A stretch of DNA of 64,000 nucleotides from Candidatus Halocynthiibacter alkanivorans (lineage in GTDB: Bacteria; Pseudomonadota; Alphaproteobacteria; Rhodobacterales; Rhodobacteraceae): the NCBI RefSeq assembly GCF_003333265.1, contig NZ_QOLB01000032.1:1-64000 (forward strand). Reading direction: 5' to 3'. Position 1 is the first letter of the stretch; every line of letters begins with the position of its first letter. The notes beneath the pieces were generated by a model, which did no database searches, was not told the origin of the DNA, and saw nothing but the letters and a program-made list of their open reading frames with translations. The translations under genes and the position numbers were made by a program. Below are positions 9,254 to 16,796 of the stretch, in pieces.

Positions 9254-11524
9254 TCAGGGGCGCGCGGTGGTCAGGATCCGGCTGTCAAAAGAGAAAATTT
9301 CGCTGCCACCGGCACGATCCGCTGCTGCCAGCGCTTCGGCATATCCGGCTGCCGATTCCGTGGTGGGCCGCAGCCCGTCAAACAGCGGCTGGCGCGAATA
9401 AAAAACCACCACCTTGGATTTCCCCAGCGTGCTGTCATCGACCAGAAATGCCAGTTTGCTGGTATTGGCCGCCTCACCAAGACCAAAAGCCACCCGCACC
9501 GGCACCGCACCTTGGGCGCCCTGGCGCAGCGCGGCGACCGCATTGTCGGGCCGGTTCAGATTGGGCAGCAGATGGAACACGTTGCCGGTCACATCAATGA
9601 TCGACACCCAGAGATAGCCAATATCCAGATATTCCGGCAACACCACATCAATCACCGGGTTTTCACCAACAAAATACCGCCCGCCGGGGTTCTCTTCGCC
9701 GCTTTTGCCAAAGCGGAACGTAATGTCGAGTTCGCCGGACTGGGCCTGGGGCAGATAGCTCTCAATCAGACACAGCGACGGGTTCAATACTTCCACATCC
9801 AGCGCCACGCCGCGATCCCCGGCAATGGCCTGGACCGCGTCAAAAACAGCCACCCTTGAAGCGGTGGCGGCCAGCCGGCCGGATATGGTCACGGTGGCGC
9901 CCAACGCAAACCCGTTTTCCGGCAGGGACGGGGTGCGCAGAGCACCGCAATCGGCGTTCTGTTCCAGCACCGGTCGCAGCATTTCAGCGGTCAAAAGCCG
10001 CGGGCCCAGCGCGATGTCTGCGCTGCCTTCCAATGCCCCGGGCAGGCCACTGCGTTTGAATTCATCCGCCAGCCTCTCGCGCAGATCGCGGTCCGTGGTC
10101 AGGCCGGTTAAACGGGCCGAATTAGAACTCACGGCCAGCCGCCACTCTTCCAGCGGCATCGCCTTGGCGACGGTGGCGAGAATATCCGCACCCCAGCTCT
10201 CGGCGATCTTGCCGGTGGCGAGCGTCAGCTCCGCAGTGCCGCCGGCGGCAGTGACATGGTTTTCAAGCTCGGTCAACACGTCGGGCGAGGGCACATAACC
10301 CACCGCCCGCAACGGGCCGTTTTCCGGCTTGTCCACAATCAGCGTATAGGGGTCGGCCAGCGGGTATTTTGGCCCCAGCAGCCCGTCAAACACGCCGCTG
10401 AAATAGCCGCCGGCGCCAATTGCCAGCAGCGCGGCAATGCCCAGAACGGGAACCAGCGCCCCGCGCTTCTTTTCAGATTTTGCAGCGGCGGGCGCGGGCT
10501 TTGCTTTCGGCACGCCCAAAATCTCTGGCTCTGTGCCTGTCGCTGCCCCTAACTCCGGCCCCGGCAGGGGGTCCGCAGCGGGCGGCGAAGTCTGAGGCGC
10601 GGCATCCGGCGCTTCAGCAGCGGGCATAGGCGTTGCGGCGGCCGTGCCCGGAGCGGCGGGGGGCACTGTCAGCGGCCGTTGTGCCTGGGCATCAAAGGCG
10701 GCGGTGGGCGCGATAAACTCCAGCACCTCCAGCGCATTCTGAAACCGGCGCTCCGGCAGCGGGTCCGACAGGCGCTCAATCAGCGTTTTGAACGGCTCCG
10801 GCAGGTCTGCGGTATCCAGCGGTTTGCCCTTGTTCTGCAGCACTTCCATCGGGTTGGCACCAATGTCGGGGGTCTTGCCGCGATAGACCGCCAGCAACAG
10901 CGCCCCCAGCGCGTAGATGTCAGAGCGCACATCGGTCTGGCCGCTGAGCTGCTCCGGCGCCGCATAGGCGTATTTGCCGGCAAACTCATTGCCAACTATG
11001 GTTTCCGCGCCGGGGTTGGTGTCCTTGGCGATGCCAAAATCAATGATCACCGCATCTGAGGGCACATCGCCGCGCAGGATGATATTGTCCGGTGACAGAT
11101 CCCGGTGCACGATGTTGTGCGTATGCGCTGCATGTAACCCTTCGGCGACGCGCAGCCCCACCGCCATCAGATCCTGTGCCGCCATGCCACCGGCGCGCAT
11201 CTTCTGATCCAGCCCCGGCCCGTCGACAAAATCCATCACCAGATAGACAGTGCCGTCTTCCATGCGCTGGTTTTCCGAATAGCGAACCACCGCGTCGTGG
11301 CGGATGTCGCGGATCTCTTCTTCCCGCGTCATCAGCACCAGGAAATCATCGTTGCTGGCATATTCCGGACGCAGCGCTTTCAGCGCCACCACCCGTCCGG
11401 AAATTTCACTGTGGGCGCGGTACACTTCTGACGTGCCGCCCCGGCCCAGCACGGTTTCAATCCGATAGGTGTTGTTTAACAGGTCTCCGGGCTGGAATGT
11501 GTCGCCGGGTCTGGAATCGCTCAT
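9254..11524 (-). CDS. ppkA: T6SS serine/threonine kinase PpkA with periplasmic DUF4384 domain
   Basis: PpkA is the membrane Hanks-type kinase that phosphorylates the FHA protein to promote T6SS assembly. The kinase domain covers residues 15-270: glycine loop GRGGTSEVY (27-35), VALK (K49), catalytic HRDLSPDN (140-147) and DFG (162-164). The usual Lys after HRDL is Ser, a variant seen in some bacterial kinases. A Pro/Ala-rich linker and one transmembrane helix (GALVPVLGIAALLAIGAGGY) follow, then a periplasmic region. The last 150 residues resemble DUF4384 (ENPVIDVVLPEYLDIGYLWV). ACAGGA lies six bases before the ATG. It is convergent with pppA, so it is transcribed separately from the structural operon. 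Confidence 0.88.
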   Translation of the reverse strand: MSDSRPGDTFQPGDLLNNTYRIETVLGRGGTSEVYRAHSEISGRVVALKALRPEYASNDDFLVLMTREEEIRDIRHDAVVRYSENQRMEDGTVYLVMDFVDGPGLDQKMRAGGMAAQDLMAVGLRVAEGLHAAHTHNIVHRDLSPDNIILRGDVPSDAVIIDFGIAKDTNPGAETIVGNEFAGKYAYAAPEQLSGQTDVRSDIYALGALLLAVYRGKTPDIGANPMEVLQNKGKPLDTADLPEPFKTLIERLSDPLPERRFQNALEVLEFIAPTAAFDAQAQRPLTVPPAAPGTAAATPMPAAEAPDAAPQTSPPAADPLPGPELGAATGTEPEILGVPKAKPAPAAAKSEKKRGALVPVLGIAALLAIGAGGYFSGVFDGLLGPKYPLADPYTLIVDKPENGPLRAVGYVPSPDVLTELENHVTAAGGTAELTLATGKIAESWGADILATVAKAMPLEEWRLAVSSNSARLTGLTTDRDLRERLADEFKRSGLPGALEGSADIALGPRLLTAEMLRPVLEQNADCGALRTPSLPENGFALGATVTISGRLAATASRVAVFDAVQAIAGDRGVALDVEVLNPSLCLIESYLPQAQSGELDITFRFGKSGEENPGGRYFVGENPVIDVVLPEYLDIGYLWVSIIDVTGNVFHLLPNLNRPDNAVAALRQGAQGAVPVRVAFGLGEAANTSKLAFLVDDSTLGKSKVVVFYSRQPLFDGLRPTTESAAGYAEALAAADRAGGSEIFSFDSRILTTARP

Positions 11525-11791
11525 ATCAATCCTGTCCGTTCAGATCTTCGTTCGGTTCCGCCGCCTGCAAATCGGGGCCGCATATTGGGGCCAGTGGTCC
11601 TGGCCGCTCCGGCGGGCCGCTCAATTAAGGCCGGCGCTCAGCTCCCGTCAGTCCGGTTCGCCTTACAGGCCCTGCAAAACCGGGCCGTGTGGTCCTTATG
11701 CTGGCTGGCGGTTATCAGAGCACAACCGTGCCCACGATTGCCCGCCTCTGCCAGCCTGCAACCGGCCCGGTGCAGCGTGGATCAAAATAAC

Positions 11792-12373
11792 CTAGCTCAT
11801 AGCCTGGAATTCCACCCGGCGGTTGCGGTCGGCCCGCGGATCCGCCGCATCCAGCGGGAAACTTTCACCAACCCCGACCGCATGCAGTTTTTCTGCCACC
11901 ACACCACAGTCAGAGACCAGGTAACGTTTCACCTCCTGGGCGCGCAGCAGCGACAATCGCTCATTATACTGCGCCGAGCCCGAGGAATCGGTATGGCCGA
12001 CAATACGGAACTCACCGCTTTCGGGCGCAGTAAGCACCTGGCAAAGCGATGCCAGTTTGGGCTTCTGGTCGTTGCGCAGAGCGGAGGAGTCAAAATCAAA
12101 GGAAATCTGGATGTTCACCTGATCCTCAGTTTCCAGCTTCACATAGGTCGCCGCGGCGGCAGAGGGTGCCACCACGCTGCTGTCTTCCACTGGTTCCCCG
12201 GGCAGGCCAGTGGAGGGGGCCAGGACCAGCCCCCGGGTTTTCTGACGGGCAAAAATTTCCGCAATTTCTTCGGCGCTCAGCTCAGAAGAATCTGTCGTCT
12301 GGGCCAGGCCGGGCGCAGCGGCCCAAAGTGTGAATGTCAGGGCGGCAGCAAAGGGAATAATAATTTGTTTCAT
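11792..12373 (-). CDS. Exported OmpA-domain protein
   Basis: This protein would reside in the periplasm or outer membrane and bind peptidoglycan through its C-terminal OmpA domain. I start at ATG 12373, giving MKQIIIPFAAALTFTLWAAA, a typical Sec signal peptide with likely cleavage after GLA-Q. No lipobox Cys is present. An acidic region (SAEEIAEIFARQKTRG) precedes the OmpA domain at about residues 85-190, with the motifs FDFDSSALR, IVGHTDSSGSAQYNERLS and RNRRVEF. The length is 193 residues. It sits between ppkA and the divergent M15 peptidase gene. A structural T6SS-accessory role is an inference from position. Confidence 0.8.
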   Translation of the reverse strand: MKQIIIPFAAALTFTLWAAAPGLAQTTDSSELSAEEIAEIFARQKTRGLVLAPSTGLPGEPVEDSSVVAPSAAAATYVKLETEDQVNIQISFDFDSSALRNDQKPKLASLCQVLTAPESGEFRIVGHTDSSGSAQYNERLSLLRAQEVKRYLVSDCGVVAEKLHAVGVGESFPLDAADPRADRNRRVEFQAMS

Positions 12374-12487
12374 GGGAGTAGTTAGTCTCCTGAATAAAAT
12401 CTGAATTTCACCGTATAGCAAGGATCCCCTTGCCACAAAGCTTTTTCGGTTGTCGCGGCCTGTGTCGGGAAGGGCCTGCACAGACCC

Positions 12488-12516
12488 TTGCGAAATTTTC
12501 GTTGGTCAGGTTAAAC
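12488..12516 (+). promoter_or_regulatory. Possible sigma-70-type promoter for the M15 peptidase gene
   Basis: In the divergent 190 bp gap between the OmpA-domain gene and the M15 peptidase gene, TTGCGA (12488-12493) is followed after 17 bp by TTAAAC (12511-12516). Both resemble sigma-70 elements, and the pair lies 48 bp before the ATG at 12564. The match is moderate and rests on pattern alone. Confidence 0.35.
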
Positions 12517-12563
12517 TTAATGCAAGATGGAACCACAGTTTCAACAACAAAAGTTGGTACAGA

Positions 12564-13385
12564 ATGCGCTATCTGCCCGCCGTTATCATTGCGATCTCTT
12601 TGCTGCTGACACCGGTGGTCTGGTACCTGGCCCCAATTGTGATTTCGGTAGAAGAAACCTTTGACGGTCCGGCGATTGACAGCGGCGCCCGCATCGAGAT
12701 CGAGATGATGCGCCAGCAGCTGGAAAGCCTGCAGGACAAGCTCGCTTCGCTGGAAACGCAACTTAACTCTGCTGCCCGTGGACCGGTGACCTATTCGGAT
12801 CAGGACGGCGTGGTGCGCGACGGGCCCAATACCATTATCGATGCCTATGCCCAGGTGGTGCAGATCGCGGACCGGCGCAATGTGAACAGTTCACTGTCTG
12901 TCGCCAGCCCGGATTTTCTCGAGGCTACCCTGGGGCGGCCGCGCGCCACGCTCAGCGACAAATGCGAAGCAATGACCAACGAGACCCTGCTGGATATGCT
13001 GATGCTGGAATCGGTCGGCCCGATCCGGGTCCGCATGCTGTCCCCGGCGATCGAGTCGCTGCGCCGGGTGTTTGACGCCATTGATGCCACCGACCCGGAT
13101 CTGTTTCAGCGCATCAACACCGCCGGTTCGCTCTGTGTGCGCCAGATCCGTGGTACGGTTGGCCGGCTCTCAAGCCATTCTTTCGGCCTGTCGGTCGATC
13201 TCAATATTGACGGCGCACTGGACACGCTGGGCGACGGCAAAACTCAGTTGGGCCTCACCATCCTCGCGGATTTTTTCAAGACCGAGGGCTGGATCTGGGG
13301 CGCCGGGTTCAGCCGCGAGGATTCGATGCATTTTGAAGTCAGCCGTGAGAAGGTTGAAGAGTGGCGCAGCCAGGGGTTGATCTGA
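12564..13385 (+). CDS. Membrane-anchored M15/VanY-like peptidoglycan peptidase
   Basis: The protein has an N-terminal membrane anchor or uncleaved signal (MRYLPAVIIAISLLLTPVVW, residues 1-20), a short coiled coil (about 42-70) and a C-terminal M15-type zinc peptidase domain. The zinc ligands fit H205 and D212 in SHSFGLSVD and H256 in MHFE. Such enzymes cleave peptidoglycan peptides (D,D-carboxypeptidase or L,D-endopeptidase). The ATG at 12564 is chosen because it gives the membrane segment; upstream codons add no recognisable sequence. Length is 273 residues. By analogy with TagX of Acinetobacter, a T6SS-linked peptidoglycan hydrolase, it could open the wall for T6SS assembly. That role is inferred from the neighbourhood. 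Confidence 0.78.
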   Translation: MRYLPAVIIAISLLLTPVVWYLAPIVISVEETFDGPAIDSGARIEIEMMRQQLESLQDKLASLETQLNSAARGPVTYSDQDGVVRDGPNTIIDAYAQVVQIADRRNVNSSLSVASPDFLEATLGRPRATLSDKCEAMTNETLLDMLMLESVGPIRVRMLSPAIESLRRVFDAIDATDPDLFQRINTAGSLCVRQIRGTVGRLSSHSFGLSVDLNIDGALDTLGDGKTQLGLTILADFFKTEGWIWGAGFSREDSMHFEVSREKVEEWRSQGLI

Positions 13386-13520
13386 GCGGCCTGATCTGAA
13401 CCGGGCGGTCTGCGGCGGGCGATATGAACCGGATGGCCTGAACCGGGCGATCTGAACCAGACAGGCAGAATCGGGCGATCTGAGACGGGCCTGTCTGAAG
13501 CGACGCTGATCTGAAGCGGT
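13386..13520. repeat. Degenerate short tandem repeats around GATCTGAACCGGGCG
   Basis: Between the M15 peptidase stop and the first caspase gene, a roughly 15 bp motif recurs about eight times with drift. Variants include gatctgaaccgggcg, gatatgaaccggatg, ggcctgaaccgggcg, gatctgaaccagac, aatcgggcgatctgagac and gatctgaagcgg. Only the central CTGAA/CGGGC cores are well kept. Stop codons (TGA) recur with the repeat, so it does not code for protein. No function is evident. Confidence 0.6.
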
Positions 13521-13603
13521 CCGCTGAGGGGCCGGGCGCCTGCACAGTGGTCGTCGGTTCGGCACTGAAGTTAAGTGAAGGCATTTGTCAGGAGTATATC
13601 GTT

Positions 13604-15208
13604 TTGGGTTTTCCGGAGTTCACTGCATCCCGCCTGACCGGCACGCTGCGACTGCTGCTGCTGTCATGTTTGCTGCTGTTGCCCCTTTCCGCGCAGGCCC
13701 AGCAAAGGGTGGCGCTGCTGGTGGGCAATGCCAATTACCTCGATCCGACGCTGTCCCTGCGCAACCCGGCCAATGATGCGCGCGCGCTTGGCGACCGGCT
13801 TGAAACGCTGGGCTTTCAGGTCACCCGCGCCATCGACATGGATCAGGCTGAAATGAGCGCGCAGATCGCCCGCTTTCAGACCGAGGCCGCCGGCGCTGAG
13901 ATCGCACTGTACTTCTATGCCGGCCACGGGGTGCAGATTGGCGGTGAAAACTATATGATCGCCACTGATTTTCAGGTGTCTGACGCGGCGAACCTGGCCG
14001 CTGCTTCGGTGCCGATGGGCGCGGTGCGCGACGCGTTTGCCGCAGCCAGGCCTGATCTTGGCGTGCTGATCCTGGACGCCTGCCGCAACAATCCCTTTGT
14101 CGACGCTGGTGTGGTCGAGCGCGGTCTCGTACGCACCAAGGGCGTTACCGGAATGTTGATCGCCTATGCGACGGATCCCGGCAATGTCGCCTATGACGGC
14201 ATCGGCGAAAACAGCGTTTTTACCAATGCGCTGCTCGATCACATTTCCACGCCTGGGCTGGACGCACGGCTGATGATGGGGCGGGTCCGCCAGCAAGTGG
14301 TGCTGGAAACCTTTGGCGAACAAGTGCCCTGGGTCGAGGAATCGGTGCTGGGGGAATATTCCATCGCGCCGGCAGACCCCGGTGCGCCGCAGCAAAGCGA
14401 TGCGGTGGCTGCCGAGATTGCGCTCTGGTCCGAAGTCAGCACGCGCGCGCAGGTGCAGGGCTTTGAAACCTATCTGAAACGCTACCCCAGCGGTCTGTTT
14501 GCCGCCTTCGCCGAAGACCGTATCGCACTGCTGACACGCGTCGATACGGATGAAACCGATCTGAGCACCACCACCGGCACCCTGCTGGCCAGCGCCGATC
14601 CAGGGCAGGTCTCCGCCGCGCTTTCCGCGCTGGGGCTGTTGCCGCTGCAACGGGGGCTGACCCGCGCCAACAACCGCGAGTTGACCGCCGCCTTCCGCAA
14701 TTACCGCCAGCAAACCCCGGACCCGACCAGCGCCACCCCCGGCCAGCTCTATGATGATGCCGCCCGGGTCTCGATGGTGTTTGCCGCCAGCACCGCACAG
14801 CGGATCCGCACCGATATGGTGGCCTTAAAAAGCGTTCAGACCACCCTGGTGATCGCAGAAGACGCCACCGCGCAGATCCGCAATATCGCGCTGAGCAACG
14901 CCGACGCACTGCCGGTTCTGGCCGATGCCGAACGCGATCTGAACGCGATCCGCGACGCCCGCCAGGTGATTTTACAGCGGCTGGACCAGAGCCGGGACTA
15001 TTATGAGCTGATCCTGAACCGGGCGATTCGATTTGTCCCCGACACAGCCTCGGTCTCCCTGCTGGGCTCCTCTGAGCGCCAGCGCGGCCTGGGCCAGCTC
15101 GACCAACAAGTGTTCCAGGACGCAGAGCAGTTCTTAGAACATGTGAAAAATGCAGATGAAGCACGGAAAGGAAGTTATTCATGGCTGACAGATCTTTTGC
15201 CGGACTGA
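13604..15208 (+). CDS. Exported caspase-like (C14 family) protein
   Basis: A caspase-fold (p20) cysteine peptidase domain follows a strong signal peptide (LLLLSCLLLLPLSAQA). Counting from TTG 13604, the His/Cys dyad is present: H108 in FYAGHG and C160 in LDACRNNPF, so it is predicted to be catalytically competent. The region after p20 contains an ALWSEV...FETYLKRYPSG segment, often found behind bacterial p20 domains, then a helical C-terminal half. TTG 13604 is chosen because AGGAG (13590-13594) is well spaced; GTG 13547 would bury the signal peptide. Length is 534 residues. The 3' end overlaps the next lipoprotein gene by 28 bp, implying co-translation. Substrate unknown. Confidence 0.85.
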   Translation: MGFPEFTASRLTGTLRLLLLSCLLLLPLSAQAQQRVALLVGNANYLDPTLSLRNPANDARALGDRLETLGFQVTRAIDMDQAEMSAQIARFQTEAAGAEIALYFYAGHGVQIGGENYMIATDFQVSDAANLAAASVPMGAVRDAFAAARPDLGVLILDACRNNPFVDAGVVERGLVRTKGVTGMLIAYATDPGNVAYDGIGENSVFTNALLDHISTPGLDARLMMGRVRQQVVLETFGEQVPWVEESVLGEYSIAPADPGAPQQSDAVAAEIALWSEVSTRAQVQGFETYLKRYPSGLFAAFAEDRIALLTRVDTDETDLSTTTGTLLASADPGQVSAALSALGLLPLQRGLTRANNRELTAAFRNYRQQTPDPTSATPGQLYDDAARVSMVFAASTAQRIRTDMVALKSVQTTLVIAEDATAQIRNIALSNADALPVLADAERDLNAIRDARQVILQRLDQSRDYYELILNRAIRFVPDTASVSLLGSSERQRGLGQLDQQVFQDAEQFLEHVKNADEARKGSYSWLTDLLPD

Positions 15209-15897
15209 CCCGGCTTATTGCCGCCGGCGCGGTGTTCTCGCTTGCGGCCTGCACGGCGGTGCCAAGCATCAACACCTCGGCCCAGGCCCGCGCCGACGCC
15301 AAACAAAACCTGAGCCAGAGCCAGGCGGATCCTGAACTTGTGAAACGCGCGCGCGCATTGCGCAAAACCGTACTTCAGGGCGCCGCCGCCGGTGCAGGCG
15401 TTGGCACGGCCATCGGCTTTGCGCTGGACCAGGATGACGGCGCACTTCAGGGACTGAAAATAGGCCTCGGCAGCGGGCTGCTGGCGGGCACCTATGTGGC
15501 CCATGTGCAAAGCAATTTTATCACCAGACAAAGCCGCCTGCGCCAGATCAAATCCGATCTGGATGACTCCGCCCGCGAGATCGCCACCACCATCACTGTG
15601 ATGCGCGATGTGCTGGTGCTGCAAAAAACCGAACTGGCAGCGCTGAAGGAAGAGGTGCTGGCCGGGCGCGCAGAAGCCAGCGTGCTGGACGCTGCACTCA
15701 GCGTCGCCAACAGCAACCTGGAACAGATGCAGATCGCGGTCGATGGCGCTGTCGGCCGTCAGGACGAATTCAACAAAGCCCGGGGCCTGGTGCTGGTTAA
15801 TGATACTACCAGTTCTATCGACAGTGAACTCTCCAGCCTGAGCATGCAGATTGCCTCCATGAAAGCCATAGCATCGGATCTGGCCAATGAACTTTAA
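15181..15897 (+). CDS. Lipoprotein with glycine-zipper and coiled-coil segments
   Basis: This is a predicted outer- or inner-membrane lipoprotein with lipobox LAAC (Cys24). After a short linker, residues about 60-105 are Gly/Ala-rich and hydrophobic (AAAGAGVGTAIGFAL, GLGSGLLAGTY), resembling glycine-zipper membrane-insertion segments. Residues about 115-235 are predicted coiled coil. The ATG at 15181 has GGAAAGGA upstream and lies inside the end of the caspase gene. The next lipoprotein gene begins 11 bp before its stop. I do not recognise a family. Coupling to the caspase suggests it anchors, regulates or is processed by it; this is inference. Confidence 0.75.
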   Translation: MADRSFAGLTRLIAAGAVFSLAACTAVPSINTSAQARADAKQNLSQSQADPELVKRARALRKTVLQGAAAGAGVGTAIGFALDQDDGALQGLKIGLGSGLLAGTYVAHVQSNFITRQSRLRQIKSDLDDSAREIATTITVMRDVLVLQKTELAALKEEVLAGRAEASVLDAALSVANSNLEQMQIAVDGAVGRQDEFNKARGLVLVNDTTSSIDSELSSLSMQIASMKAIASDLANEL

Positions 15898-16363
15898 TCG
15901 CCCCCAAACACGTATCCTCAACGCTTTTGCCTTGCTGAGCCTTGGCGCACTTGCCGGCTGCGTCAGCACCGACGACCCTTCTGAGGGTGGTTTTTTTGAA
16001 GGGGTCTCCGGCATTGCCAGCGGCAGCTATGAGGCCGGTATAGAAGCCCAGCAAGACGAGGTCGCCGCCGCCGAAGCCCGCAACGCTGCTCTTGGCGCCG
16101 AGCAGGGCCAGGTGACCGGTGATCTGGCCTCGGTACGGGCTGAAATCGCGGCGCTGGAACGTGACATGACCCGGCTGAAATTTGACATATTGCAAAAGAA
16201 AAACGCGCTGGGAGTGCTGCCGCCCGCGCTGAACGCCAGGGTGCAGACCACGCTCAACACCGTCAGCCCGACCGGGACGGACAGCAGCCGGCTTGCCAGC
16301 CTGCGCCGCTCCGTGGCCAATGCCCGCGCCCTGTCGGCAGAACTGACCCAGCTTGCCGGCTGA
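15887..16363 (+). CDS. Small coiled-coil lipoprotein
   Basis: A 158-residue predicted lipoprotein with lipobox LAGC (Cys25) preceded by a hydrophobic signal. An acidic/Gly segment (STDDPSEGGFFEG) follows. The rest is Ala/Glu/Arg-rich helix likely to form coiled coil (about residues 55-110), ending in another helix. The start overlaps the preceding lipoprotein gene by 11 bp, so the caspase and the two lipoproteins look like one translationally coupled unit. No known domain is recognised. Confidence 0.72.
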   Translation: MNFNRPQTRILNAFALLSLGALAGCVSTDDPSEGGFFEGVSGIASGSYEAGIEAQQDEVAAAEARNAALGAEQGQVTGDLASVRAEIAALERDMTRLKFDILQKKNALGVLPPALNARVQTTLNTVSPTGTDSSRLASLRRSVANARALSAELTQLAG

Positions 16364-16796
16364 GCCAGCCGCCGGGTCCTGCGCGGGCGCCGTCGCGCCG
16401 CAGTTTCACCGGGCGCCACACCTGCGACGCTGCCCCGGAGCCGTCACCGGAGCGGGCACTGGACCTGCTACGGGTCCCGGCCTACACTCGGGCGATGCGG
16501 CAGTTTAGCCGCCTCCCGGCTGGCCTCCCGGCTTGTTTGGGCCGGGCGTGTACTGGTCAGGGTGATGTGTAAAATGCGCGCCGGGGGCATTGATCGCGCC
16601 CGATGTGAAAATTCGGGCGGTGCGTACACAGCGCCTTACCCGGATCGCTGGCACGCTGGCACGCTGGAACGCGGCACGGCGACGTTGCGGCGCTCTGGCT
16701 GGAAAATACCGCCTTATTCTGGCGGCACAACTGTATAGACCTGGCGCCCACAGCCGCCGTTTTTCGCTGTTGACCTGATTGAAGCAAAGGCCCGGT
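16364..16796. other. GC-rich gene-free spacer
   Basis: This 433 bp stretch lies between the second lipoprotein gene and the second caspase gene. Open frames here are Arg/Pro/Ala-rich without signal, domain or ribosome site. It contains direct short duplications such as CTGGCACGCTGG around 16648-16665. No terminator with a U-tract and no clear promoter is visible. Confidence 0.55.
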
